The translations under genes and the position numbers were made by a program. From Paenibacillus_AB hodogayensis (GTDB lineage: Bacteria; Bacillota; Bacilli; Paenibacillales; NBRC-103111): DNA of 64,000 nt. The stretch covers positions 310,001 through 374,000 of the forward strand of contig NZ_BAAAYO010000021.1 in NCBI RefSeq assembly GCF_039536325.1. The letters run 5' to 3'. This document shows, one piece after another, positions 35,010-44,081 of this stretch (position 1 is its first letter; every line of letters begins with the position of its first letter). A model generated the notes under the pieces. The model did no database searches. It was not told the DNA's origin and was given only the letters and a program-made list of their open reading frames with translations.

Positions 35010-36308
35010 ATGAAAGAGACGAATACGCGAAGTACGCCTCTTAAAGCGATCGTTGTCGGCGCGGGGAACCGCAGCAAAACGTACGCTTCCTACGCACTCA
35101 CGCACCCGGACGAATTGCAAGTCGTCGGCGTCGTCGATCCGGACGAAATCCGGAGGCACCAGCTGGCGGATATCCACGGAGTAGCCGCGGATCGCAGATT
35201 CGCGAACTTGGAGCAGTTGTTCGCAATCGGTCCGATCGCCGAGGCGGCGATCAACGGAACGATGGATGCGATCCACGTGCCGACCAGTCTCCAATTGCTC
35301 GCGAACGGGTACGATATTTTACTGGAGAAGCCGATCGGAATTTCCCGGGAAGAAATCATGGAGCTGCACAAGGCTGCAACGGAACGCGGAAGAAAGATCA
35401 TGATTTGCCATGTGCTGCGGTATGCTCCGTTCTACCGGGAAATCCGCCAGCGGATCGCCGATGGCGTCATAGGCGACATCGTCAACATCCAGACGACGGA
35501 GCATGTAAGCTACCATCATATGGCCACCGCTTTCGTCCGCGGCAAATGGAGCAACAAAGAGCAATGCGGGTCCTCGATGCTGATGGCGAAATGCTGTCAT
35601 GACATGGACCTGCTCACGTGGTTGAAAAGCGGAATTCCGCCGGTCCGGGTGACGAGCAGCGGGAGACAGTTGTTCTTTCGCAACGACAGGGCGCCGGAAG
35701 GAGCAGGGACACGCTGCCTGACCGATTGTCCCATCGAGGCGGAATGCCTGTATTCGGCACGCAGGCAATATATCGAGCTTGATCGTTGGGGCGTGTATGT
35801 ATGGAGATCGATCGAACATCTTGGGCCAACGGCTTCCGTCGAACAGAAGTTGGAATCTTTGCGGACGGATAACCCTTATGGACGATGCGTTTGGCATTGC
35901 GATAACGATGCGGTCGATACGCAGTCCGTAGTGGTGGAATATGCGGACGGCTCGACCGCCACCCACAACCTTGTCGGCAATACGTCAAGACCTTGCCGAT
36001 CCGTGCATATTATCGGAACTAAAGGGGAAATCAGCGGCGTTATGGAGGAGGGGGCCTTTACAATTCGACACCCCGTCTCTGCTGCCGGCAGCGTCTATTC
36101 GGAGGAACTTGTCAAGCTGAAAGTGTCGATGGATATGCACGGAGGCGGCGATTTGAGGCTGGTCGAAGACTTCATCCGCATTCAGAGGGGCGAGGAAGCT
36201 TCCTTGTCCACGACGTCGCTGGAAGATTCGATTTACGGGCATCTGCTAGGATTCGGCGCGGATCAAGCGATGGGACAGAACACGTGGGTAACTCTAGAAA
36301 GTTTGTGA
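35010..36308 (+). CDS. Gfo/Idh/MocA family oxidoreductase
   Basis: A 432-residue NAD(P)-dependent dehydrogenase. The Rossmann motif 'VVGAGNRSKTYASYAL' is at residues ~14-29, the conserved 'EKPIG' at ~110 and the family's catalytic-domain His in 'AKCCHDMDLLTWL'. A Cys-containing insertion ('GTRCLTDCPIEAECLYSARR') is typical of one subfamily and may bind a metal. Family members oxidise or reduce sugars and sugar acids. ATG 35010 has AGGGGGG eight bases upstream; the longer frame from 34830 lacks one. The nitrilase gene begins 25 bases after the stop, so the two are co-transcribed. Confidence 0.92.
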   Translation: MKETNTRSTPLKAIVVGAGNRSKTYASYALTHPDELQVVGVVDPDEIRRHQLADIHGVAADRRFANLEQLFAIGPIAEAAINGTMDAIHVPTSLQLLANGYDILLEKPIGISREEIMELHKAATERGRKIMICHVLRYAPFYREIRQRIADGVIGDIVNIQTTEHVSYHHMATAFVRGKWSNKEQCGSSMLMAKCCHDMDLLTWLKSGIPPVRVTSSGRQLFFRNDRAPEGAGTRCLTDCPIEAECLYSARRQYIELDRWGVYVWRSIEHLGPTASVEQKLESLRTDNPYGRCVWHCDNDAVDTQSVVVEYADGSTATHNLVGNTSRPCRSVHIIGTKGEISGVMEEGAFTIRHPVSAAGSVYSEELVKLKVSMDMHGGGDLRLVEDFIRIQRGEEASLSTTSLEDSIYGHLLGFGADQAMGQNTWVTLESL

Positions 36309-36333
36309 GTATTCGGATCGGAGATGATTCATT

Positions 36334-37272
36334 ATGGCGAAGTATATAAAGATCAGCTGCTTGGGACCGCAGCCGTATCGGATCGACCAGGCCGTCCCTT
36401 ACCCCGAAGCTGTCGAGATGATGGCGGCTCATTGGCAAAGAGAATTGGATCGGGTGCTGCCCGACCGGCCCGATTTAATCGTAGTACCGGAGGCGTGCGA
36501 CCGTCCCTACCAGCATCCCATTGAGAAACGCAATGCATTTTACCGGACTAGAGGCAATCGGATTCGCGACTTGTTTGCTGAAAATGCCAAGCGGCATCAA
36601 TGCTACATTACATACCCGGCTCACATCGAAATGCCTGACGGCACGTGGCGAAATTCGGTGCAATTGATCGGCAGGGACGGGGAAATCGTGGGCTTCTATC
36701 ACAAAAATCATCTCGTTCCAAGCGAACAGTCGGACGGAGGTATGACCTACGGCCAAGATGTACCGCTCGTGGAGACCGACTTTGGACGCGTCGCGTTCGC
36801 CATCTGCTTCGACCTGAACTTCGAGGAGCTTCGGCTGCAAGTGGAGAAGCTGCAGCCCGATCTGATTGTGTTTCCCTCGATGTATCATGGCGGGCTGATG
36901 CAATCGTATTGGGCCTACTCGTGCAGAGCCTTCTTTGCCGGGGCGGTTGCGAGCCTGCCCTGTACAATTGTCTCGCCGACCGGAGAAACCGTCGCAACGA
37001 CTACGAACTATTACCATTTCGTGACGGCGACGGTCAACCTCGACAGTGCGATTATCCATATCGATGACAACGGAAGCAAATTCAAAGAAATCAAGGATCG
37101 TTACGGAACAGAAGTAAAGATACACGATCCCGGCTTGCTCGGCTCCGTCCTGCTGTCGAGCGAATCGGACCGGTTTACGGTTCAAGACGTGATCGACGAA
37201 TTCGGATTGGTCCGTTTAAGCGAATATTTCGATAACTGTCGTCAGCATCGTTGTACGCTGGTACATGAATAA
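36334..37272 (+). CDS. Nitrilase-superfamily carbon-nitrogen hydrolase
   Basis: A 312-residue C-N hydrolase. The catalytic triad is visible: Glu in 'LIVVPEACD' (residue ~53), Lys in 'FYHKNHLVPSE' (~128) and Cys in 'AICFDLNFEEL' (~161). Members hydrolyse amides or carbamoyl groups; the subfamily here is not the classical nitrilase or beta-ureidopropionase, so the substrate is unknown. It forms an operon with the Gfo/Idh oxidoreductase, suggesting breakdown of an amide-bearing sugar or cyclitol. A GGAG box lies 12 bases before the ATG. Confidence 0.9.
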   Translation: MAKYIKISCLGPQPYRIDQAVPYPEAVEMMAAHWQRELDRVLPDRPDLIVVPEACDRPYQHPIEKRNAFYRTRGNRIRDLFAENAKRHQCYITYPAHIEMPDGTWRNSVQLIGRDGEIVGFYHKNHLVPSEQSDGGMTYGQDVPLVETDFGRVAFAICFDLNFEELRLQVEKLQPDLIVFPSMYHGGLMQSYWAYSCRAFFAGAVASLPCTIVSPTGETVATTTNYYHFVTATVNLDSAIIHIDDNGSKFKEIKDRYGTEVKIHDPGLLGSVLLSSESDRFTVQDVIDEFGLVRLSEYFDNCRQHRCTLVHE

Positions 37273-37302
37273 TATATTAATGAAGAAACGATTCAAAACA
37301 AT

Positions 37303-37329
37303 AGCCTGTTGAGGGGTTCTCAACAGGCT
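37303..37329. terminator. Hairpin between convergent genes
   Basis: AGCCTGTTGAG (37303-37313) pairs perfectly with CTCAACAGGCT (37319-37329), five-base loop. There is no strong T run on the plus strand; on the minus strand ATTGTTTTG follows, so it fits better as terminator for the binding-protein gene at 37367. Confidence 0.7.
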
Positions 37330-37366
37330 GACCTTACAGATCGTGTGTAGACCTTTAACCTCTCGT

Positions 37367-38707
37367 TTATTTATTCTTGAACTCGGCGATCACTTTGACC
37401 GCTTCTTCCTCGGCGGCGCGCAGCGCGCTGTTCAGATCGGTCTGTCCGAGGGAGGCCGCTATGAAATGCTTCTGGTAAATCGCATTAAGCTGCGAGTAAT
37501 AAGCCGGTCTGAGGGCTAGCGGAGCGAACTTGTATTGGACGAGCGCATTCCAGTTGCGGTCCTTGTATAGGGAATTTTTACCCAGCTCCTTTTTGACCTC
37601 ATCGGACGTGACGATCGGCGTGATGCCTTTGCGTGCCAGCTCCTTCTGGTGTTCGTCGGACAGCAAATATTGGATGGCAATCATCGCTGCATCCTTATCC
37701 TTGGCCATGGACGTAATCCCGAACAGCTTCGGCGTTGCCATACTGCCGACTCCCGGCTGTCCGGGCAATGGCGGAAGCGCGACTATATCCCAATTCAACG
37801 CTTTCAGCTGCTCTTCCCAAACGTTGATCAGCCCGGATTGGTAGGCGAACATCGCTACGGTCTGGTCTTTGACGAACATATCGAGGGTAGGGAAGCCTTT
37901 GGTCGCCTGAATCGCATCCTGATAGCCCGGTATTTTGTTCGGCTGCTCGTAGAAATAGTCATAGAACCGTTTCCACCGTTCATCCTTGTTGATCGTCGGC
38001 GTATCCGTCTTCGGATCGGCCAGTGGGATGGAGAGCGGGTTCATGCCTTGAATCGTACTGGTGTTGGTACCGAAGCCGAAATATTGCACCCCGCCTTCCT
38101 TGCGCGTCAGCTGCTTCGCCTTGTCCCACATCTGCTCCCACGTCATCCCGTCGGAAGGGTAGGGGACGCCGAATTTGTCAAACAATGACTTGTTGTAATA
38201 AAGCACCATGCCTTCCAACTGGATGGGCAAAAAATAAGCTTTGCCTTCCGAGCTTTGCTTGACGTACTCTACGGACGCTTGGTCCAGCCTGTTCAAATCG
38301 AGCTGATGCGTCTTGATCAAAGCCGACATGTCGTACTGGATGCTGGCCGGATAGGCTTGCGATTCGAAGAATCCCGGACCTTGCATGAAGACGTCGAACC
38401 GGGTTTTGGAAGCGAGCAGCGTGTCCAACGACTGGCCCTTGGCGCCGCTCAAAATGTATTTGATCGTGTATTGCGGAAACTTCTTGCGCAGCGCGTCGCC
38501 GTACAATCGGTTGAAGTTTTCTTCGGAGTCCCCGTTGGACGTGTAAAAGACGATTTCTGCGGGACCTTCCGCCGCTTTTTTTACCGCTTCCCGCGCGGCG
38601 TCATCGGTTCCGGCGCTTTGTTGTGGCGACGCTTCGAGGCCGCAGGCGGCCGTTACCGCGGCGAGCGCAAGGGTTAAAGCAATTCCGGTCATTTTTTGGG
38701 CAAGCAT
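37367..38707 (-). CDS. Extracellular sugar-binding lipoprotein downstream of an esterase gene
   Basis: A 446-residue family-1 binding protein with a lipobox ending in 'VTAAC' (Cys22). Further features are 'SLFDKFGVPYPSDGMTWEQM' and the shared C-terminus 'LNSALRAAEEEAVKVIAEF'. ATG 38707 has AGGGGGA upstream. It follows the esterase gene on the same strand by about 30 bases, so the two form one operon, divergent from the GH31-AraC fusion gene. No permease genes are present. The ligand is probably an acylated or glycosidic oligosaccharide. Confidence 0.93.
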   Translation of the reverse strand: MLAQKMTGIALTLALAAVTAACGLEASPQQSAGTDDAAREAVKKAAEGPAEIVFYTSNGDSEENFNRLYGDALRKKFPQYTIKYILSGAKGQSLDTLLASKTRFDVFMQGPGFFESQAYPASIQYDMSALIKTHQLDLNRLDQASVEYVKQSSEGKAYFLPIQLEGMVLYYNKSLFDKFGVPYPSDGMTWEQMWDKAKQLTRKEGGVQYFGFGTNTSTIQGMNPLSIPLADPKTDTPTINKDERWKRFYDYFYEQPNKIPGYQDAIQATKGFPTLDMFVKDQTVAMFAYQSGLINVWEEQLKALNWDIVALPPLPGQPGVGSMATPKLFGITSMAKDKDAAMIAIQYLLSDEHQKELARKGITPIVTSDEVKKELGKNSLYKDRNWNALVQYKFAPLALRPAYYSQLNAIYQKHFIAASLGQTDLNSALRAAEEEAVKVIAEFKNK

Positions 38708-38736
38708 CGTGATTTCCCCCTTGATTGATAGGATCC

Positions 38737-40677
38737 TTATGTCCGCCATCCGCGCAAATCAGGCAAATCGCAATGCCGCAGCATGCCGGGCAATACATAT
38801 TCGCCGATGCCGGTGTTGTCGTAATACTCCGAACGCACCCATGAGGCGACGGATTCCCATTCTTGGGCGATATCCAGCGGCACGGAATCGTTCCCGAGCA
38901 GCGGATGGGCCCATTCCGCGTATACGCCGAAGCGCCCCTCGGCATACAGGCGGATTTTCGCAACGTCTACGCCTTGCAGACTGCGGGCAAACTCGACGGC
39001 ACGCAGCACGTCATAAGCGCGCAAGGCAGCCAGACTGTCGCCAAGCCACAGCAAATCCATGTTCAGCTTGTGCAAAGTGCCGAATACGCCGCGAAGCGGC
39101 TTGCCGTTGATCGCATTCGGCGCGAGCGCCCCGCTGCCGACGACGTCCAGTACGAGGACCATCTCCCCGGCAGCACAGCGGCCGCTAATCCAGTCCTCAT
39201 GCGCTTGCAGCCGTGTCGTTCCGTCCTCCCAGAGCGCGATCGTCAGCGGACGGTTTGACGGCCCCGGGTTATCTGAGGCGAATAGGAAGCCATGGCCGAA
39301 CACGCCAGGCTGCGACCACCAGATACTGCTCTGCAAGGTCAGACCTTGCCACGAGCCGAGCCGCTGATGGCGGGGATTCAGGTCGCAGACGGGGCGCGGA
39401 TCGCGTATACGGCCGCCGAGCCAGGATATCGTCTTCGCCTGCAGCTCCGCTTCGGGCAATCCTTCGCGGTCCCGCTCCAGTTGAGCCAGTCGGCAGTCAT
39501 TCTCGTGGAATACTTTCCGCGCATCGGGATAATCGTCGACAATTTGCCCGCTCGCCGTGCACCATACGTCGCTTCCTTCCTCTGTGACGAGTCCCTCGGT
39601 ATTCACCTCGATCGGTTTGCCGAGCAGATGGAGAGAGAAGAACGAGGCGGCCGCCTGGGCTAGCGGGAGCGTGTACATGTGCGGAGATTCGTCCTCCGCG
39701 AGCAGGAGGCAGTCGCCGCAGCCGTACATGTCCCAGAACCGTCTGCTTCGCTCTACCGTCCTGCGAGTGCCTTCGATCGGGAAGATGTCGCCGGTGACGG
39801 CGAGTACCATGACCGGGCGGGGGGCCATAGCGAGCAAAATATCTTCATGGTCGAAGCCGCAAGCCGACATGTTCGGCCATATTTGCTCTGCATCCTGTGC
39901 TTGGCCGGCAAATAAATACGATTCCCGATTCATGATGAACGTCCCGGGAGCGGCGACGGCGATCCGCGGCTCGCAGATCATCGCGAGCGCCGTTTGCGTG
40001 CCGCCCCCGGAGCTGCCCGTCATACCGATTTTGGCCGGATCGACCTCGGGACGGGAACTCAAATAATCGACGGCCCGAACGATATCGTGGATAAAATAGC
40101 GCGCCAGCCCGTCTCCAAGCGGCCAGCACTGCACGCCAGCATGCTCGTGCTCCGCTACCCGCCGGGCGAACGGCTTGTCGGATCCGTGATCGAGATAGCC
40201 GAGCCGTTCGCCTTGACCCATCGGATCGATAGCCAGCACGACAAGCCCGGCGCGCACGAGGCATTGGCAGACATGCTGGTAGCTCGGATACAGCTTGCCT
40301 TCCGGGCCGTGGCCGCAGACGAACAGTACCGCTCCGCCTGGCGATACGCGATCGTCTGAAATATACAAGTGCGCGGTCACGTACATGCCGGGCATGGATT
40401 GAAAAATAACTTTCTCGATGCGATACCCGTCTCGCTTCGCAATTCCGGTCGTGACCGGGCGAAGCGGCGTGTCCCGGGGCGGCAGGCCGCCGATTCCGGC
40501 GAGCAGCAGTTCTCGCATCTGCAGGCGACGGGCTTCCAACTGCTCCGTATTCGCCACCGCATCACGAGCTTGATCTCCGGCAGCAAACGCTTTCAAAGAG
40601 TGGTTGTACACGTGGTCCCTCAACTGATCTTTTACATCATGAATGCCGATTCGAAATTGTTCCCAGTCCTGCAGCAT
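38737..40677 (-). CDS. Alpha/beta-hydrolase, acetylxylan-esterase-like, with extra C-terminal domain
   Basis: A 646-residue cytoplasmic esterase. Residues ~1-390 form the hydrolase of the dienelactone-hydrolase/acetyl-xylan-esterase type: 'FVCGHGPEGK' (oxyanion region), nucleophile Ser in 'GMTGSSGGGTQ', Asp in 'VTGDIFPIEG', His in 'EDESPHMYTLP'. The C-terminal ~250 residues ('SSIWWSQPGVFGHGFLFAS' and on) form a second, weaker alpha/beta-like region I cannot name. GGGAGAG precedes the ATG. It likely removes acyl or methyl-ester groups from imported oligosaccharides. It is divergent from the GH31-AraC fusion, whose product is the best candidate regulator. Confidence 0.85.
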   Translation of the reverse strand: MLQDWEQFRIGIHDVKDQLRDHVYNHSLKAFAAGDQARDAVANTEQLEARRLQMRELLLAGIGGLPPRDTPLRPVTTGIAKRDGYRIEKVIFQSMPGMYVTAHLYISDDRVSPGGAVLFVCGHGPEGKLYPSYQHVCQCLVRAGLVVLAIDPMGQGERLGYLDHGSDKPFARRVAEHEHAGVQCWPLGDGLARYFIHDIVRAVDYLSSRPEVDPAKIGMTGSSGGGTQTALAMICEPRIAVAAPGTFIMNRESYLFAGQAQDAEQIWPNMSACGFDHEDILLAMAPRPVMVLAVTGDIFPIEGTRRTVERSRRFWDMYGCGDCLLLAEDESPHMYTLPLAQAAASFFSLHLLGKPIEVNTEGLVTEEGSDVWCTASGQIVDDYPDARKVFHENDCRLAQLERDREGLPEAELQAKTISWLGGRIRDPRPVCDLNPRHQRLGSWQGLTLQSSIWWSQPGVFGHGFLFASDNPGPSNRPLTIALWEDGTTRLQAHEDWISGRCAAGEMVLVLDVVGSGALAPNAINGKPLRGVFGTLHKLNMDLLWLGDSLAALRAYDVLRAVEFARSLQGVDVAKIRLYAEGRFGVYAEWAHPLLGNDSVPLDIAQEWESVASWVRSEYYDNTGIGEYVLPGMLRHCDLPDLRGWRT

Positions 40678-40906
40678 TGCTTTCTCTCCCTTTTTTTTCC
40701 TTCTTTCATGTCCTTATGGTAATCGATATCTTTGTTCCGTGGTAAGCCAAGTATAGAAGATGCGGAGAGGTCTCGTATATGGCATTTCATAACGGGATGA
40801 TGTGAATAGATAACTGATTTGGCAGTGCTTTTTCGTGTGATTTGATAACATTTTTGGGGCAGAAATGTTATGATGGAAGCAATGGAAAGCGCAGGGGGGC
40901 TTGGAG

Positions 40907-43831
40907 ATGGATATAGTGACGGATACCCGGATTTTGTTGGAGAACGGGGGATGGATAGTGGCGGAGGCGATAGCTGACTCCACCTTCCGGATTCGGATGA
41001 ATGAAACGGGGCATTTCCCGGAATCGCCTTTGATCCGGTACCAAATTGTAAACGCTAACATCGGGTCGGCAAACGAAAGCCGCTTTGTGGAGGACGGCAA
41101 CGTCACGGTCGTTCGGGCCGGTAGGGCCATGCTGCAAATCGATGGGAATGATGGGCAGCTTCGTCTGTACGGTCCTGACGGCAAGGAACGGCTGCACACC
41201 TGCTGTTCGCCCTGGTCTGGCTCGGCATCGGGTTTCGGAGCACGCTTCTCGCTGAATGCCGACGAGTCCTTCTACGGGCTCGGCAACGTCGTTCCCGAAC
41301 AGCTGGATCGACGCGGCCTGTGCGTATCGATGTGGGCGGAGCAGAATCTGTGGACGAGCGCGCCCATTCCTTTTCTGATGAGCTCCAGAGGATGGGCCGT
41401 CATGGTGAATACGACGTGGCGGCATACGTTCGACATCGGTGCAGCGTCCGATGACATTCTAAGCATAGAAGGGCCATCGGGCGAACTGGACCTGTTTCTT
41501 TTCGTCGGAGCCGGATACGCCGAGCTGCTAGAAGCGTATACGGACGTTGCGGGAAAGCCGCAGCTGCTGCCGATCTGGATGTACGGTCTGAATTTCTGCC
41601 CGCGAGTACAGTCGAGCGCCCGGGATGTGCTCGACGACGCCATCAAATTTCGCCGGTCCGGTACGCCCTGCGACCTGATCGGACTGAGCGCGGATTGGAT
41701 GGAGACGGTCAACGACTATTCGACCGCCAAGCACTGGCATCCGGAACGGTTCCCGATTAGTACGAACGATCTTCTCCGACAAGTCTCGTTTATCGGCATC
41801 CTGCAAAAGCAGGGTTTCAAGCTTAGTCTGACTCTCGGCTGCGATTACGATCTGACCCTGCTTGAAGAACGGTTGAGCGAGGGGATTGCGGGCGGGGAGG
41901 ACAACGATTCGGAAGAGGTGTGGTACGATCATTTGCGCAAGTTTGTCGATGACGGTATCTCCGGCTTCGTGCTGAGCTTGAAGAACCCGATGTTTAGCCA
42001 TCCCGATCGGATATGGGGCAACGGCATGACGAGTGCGGAGCTTCACCATTTGTATCCGGTTCTGCTCGGCAAACAGATGCATGTCGGCTTCCGCCAGCAG
42101 ACGAATACCCGGCCGGTCATCCATATGGAGAAAGGTTATTTGGGCATGCAGCAGTTTGTGGCCAGTACGGCGGGTACGTTTTATAACGCCAGACATGCGA
42201 TCGCGGCCATATTGAATTACGGGCTATCCGGTCACGTCAACACGTCGACGAATATGCACCTGATTACCCGCGAGGGCATTCATGCCGATTTTTTGCTCGC
42301 ATGGTCGCGGATCCACAGCCAAGATCATTTTCATCATCCGGATTTTCTGGAGCAGCCGCTGCACGAGCTATTCCAGAGGTATGCCCGGCTGCGCTATCGT
42401 CTCCTTCCCTACTTGTATGCCACGGCGCATGTCGCCGCCCGAACCGGCATGCCGATTACCCGTGCCATGCCTTTGCTGTACCCCGATGATCGGAATTGCC
42501 GGGAGTTGAGCAGGCAATACATGCTGGGGGATTTTCTGCTCGTTGCTGTGTATACCGATCAAGTATACTTGCCTGAAGGGAACTGGTTCGATTACTGGAC
42601 AGGGGAGCGTTACAGCGGTTCGCAGTGGATCAGCTATACCGTTCCTGCAGGAGCGGGCGGTCCTCTATTCGTGCGCTCCGGGGCGATCGTTCCGATGTGG
42701 CCGTCGTTAGACTACATCGGCCAAGTGCGGATAGAGACGCTAACACTGGATATTTACCCTGGCCCTCTAGGCGAGTTTATGTTATACGAGGACGACGGAA
42801 CCACCTTCGACTATTTGGACGGACGTTTCGCCCGAACGAAAATGTCGTGTAAAGCCACTCGTGAAATGACGACCGTGTACATTGCGCGGCGCGAGGGGGA
42901 TTATTCCGGCATGGTCCGCAACCGCAGCTACGAGCTGATCGTCCATACGGACGGCAAGCCGGCGGCTGTCCGGGTGGGAGGTCAGCGTCGTCCGGATCGG
43001 ACGAGGAGAATCAAGACGGATCCGTTCCGCAGCTGGCGATACGACCGAGTGGCAGGTACGGTGAGACTGCATGTGGAAGAGAACGGGCCAGGGGAGCCGG
43101 ATGTGTGCATCCAAATCGTGCATCCGCCAAAGCGCATTCCCACCGTCGTAGGCCACTCCGGGACAGAGGTGGCCGACGTCGGAGGAGGGGAAGACGGAAC
43201 GGATGAAGCGTTCGTTTCTGCCTTGGATACGGGCGAAGAGCATAGGGCGGAGTCGGCTCTCGAGGCATGGTGGAAGGAGAAAATGAAGACCGGATCGTCG
43301 GGTGCGGTTTGGCCGCTGCACGTCATGAATGCCTGCCACCTGATCGTACGGCATACAGAGCGGCGCGGATGGACCATCGAGGACGTATTCGGCGGAGCGG
43401 CGGATTCGACAACTATGCTATCGCAGCTGCAATCGTCCGAGCAAGGCTATGAACTGTTGCAGCAGCTCGTAGGTCGGCTCGTTCTACTTTCCAAGGAGCG
43501 CCGCCCCGCGGCAAAGCATCCGGTCGTCCGCGAGCTGATCGCCATCGTGGAGCGCGAGCCGGACAAAGACTTGTCGTTGAATACGATGGCCGAGCGATTC
43601 GCTCTGCACCCGTTTCACTTGAGCCGCCTGTTCAAGAAAGAAACAGGAGCCGCCTATTCCGACTTCGTCATGGAGATTCGGATGACGAAGGCCAAGAAGC
43701 TGCTGAGCGTCGGTCATAAAGTATACGAGACCGCTTCCCTCTGCGGCTTCAAGGATGCCGGAAATTTTTCCAAGGCGTTCAGCAAATATTGGGGCGTCCC
43801 TCCGGCGGGTTTCAAAGCGAAGCGCGAGTAA
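40907..43831 (+). CDS. GH31-fold sensor fused to AraC DNA-binding domain (catalytic Asp residues lost)
   Basis: A 974-residue fusion. Residues ~1-215 are the GH31 N-terminal beta-sandwich ('FSLNADESFYGLGNVVPEQL'). The barrel runs from ~218 ('PQLLPIWMYGLNF') to ~560, followed by the C-terminal sheets ('DFLLVAVYTDQVYLPEGNWF', 'PLFVRSGAIVPMWP'). A linker of ~170 residues leads to an AraC domain at ~870-974 ('LSLNTMAERFALHPFHLSRL', 'VYETASLCGFKDAGNFSKAF'). The nucleophile motif (F-K-x-D-x-G-E in active GH31) reads F-V-L-S-L-K-N (Ser357). The acid/base motif (G-D) reads 'TAGTFYN' (Thr424). The spacing of 67 residues equals that of active enzymes. It is therefore probably a sugar-binding, non-hydrolytic transcription factor. 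ATG 40907 has AGGGGGG upstream. Divergent target: the esterase-binding protein operon. Confidence 0.88.
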   Translation: MDIVTDTRILLENGGWIVAEAIADSTFRIRMNETGHFPESPLIRYQIVNANIGSANESRFVEDGNVTVVRAGRAMLQIDGNDGQLRLYGPDGKERLHTCCSPWSGSASGFGARFSLNADESFYGLGNVVPEQLDRRGLCVSMWAEQNLWTSAPIPFLMSSRGWAVMVNTTWRHTFDIGAASDDILSIEGPSGELDLFLFVGAGYAELLEAYTDVAGKPQLLPIWMYGLNFCPRVQSSARDVLDDAIKFRRSGTPCDLIGLSADWMETVNDYSTAKHWHPERFPISTNDLLRQVSFIGILQKQGFKLSLTLGCDYDLTLLEERLSEGIAGGEDNDSEEVWYDHLRKFVDDGISGFVLSLKNPMFSHPDRIWGNGMTSAELHHLYPVLLGKQMHVGFRQQTNTRPVIHMEKGYLGMQQFVASTAGTFYNARHAIAAILNYGLSGHVNTSTNMHLITREGIHADFLLAWSRIHSQDHFHHPDFLEQPLHELFQRYARLRYRLLPYLYATAHVAARTGMPITRAMPLLYPDDRNCRELSRQYMLGDFLLVAVYTDQVYLPEGNWFDYWTGERYSGSQWISYTVPAGAGGPLFVRSGAIVPMWPSLDYIGQVRIETLTLDIYPGPLGEFMLYEDDGTTFDYLDGRFARTKMSCKATREMTTVYIARREGDYSGMVRNRSYELIVHTDGKPAAVRVGGQRRPDRTRRIKTDPFRSWRYDRVAGTVRLHVEENGPGEPDVCIQIVHPPKRIPTVVGHSGTEVADVGGGEDGTDEAFVSALDTGEEHRAESALEAWWKEKMKTGSSGAVWPLHVMNACHLIVRHTERRGWTIEDVFGGAADSTTMLSQLQSSEQGYELLQQLVGRLVLLSKERRPAAKHPVVRELIAIVEREPDKDLSLNTMAERFALHPFHLSRLFKKETGAAYSDFVMEIRMTKAKKLLSVGHKVYETASLCGFKDAGNFSKAFSKYWGVPPAGFKAKRE

Positions 43832-43914
43832 ACGGACGGAGAATAAACAGCATCATGAAAAACAGCCTTTGGAGTCATTCCGAAGGCTCGTTTGCATGCT
43901 CGAAAGGCACAAAA

Positions 43915-43970
43915 GGTTAACTTCCCGTCTTGTTTGTCCCATTGTGCGCTTTTGCACGGCGGGCTATTAT
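43915..43970 (+). promoter_or_regulatory. Activator-type promoter, copy A of a shared upstream block
   Basis: GGTTAACTTCCCGTCTTGTT plus TGTCCC (43915-43940) ends one base before the -35 TTGTGC (43942-43947); then 17 bases and -10 TATTAT (43965-43970). The block is nearly identical, with the same spacing to -35, upstream of the Tat beta-helix gene at 47.9 kb. This promoter serves the binding-protein gene at 44082. Confidence 0.7.
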
Positions 43971-44081
43971 CGTTTTGAAAGCGATCACAAGGGAAGGGAC
44001 GTTCGGCAGGGCGACAAAAGCTAAGGTTCACGCTTCGGCGCCTCGGGACGATCTTTAAATTCCAACAGGGGGGATGTACCC

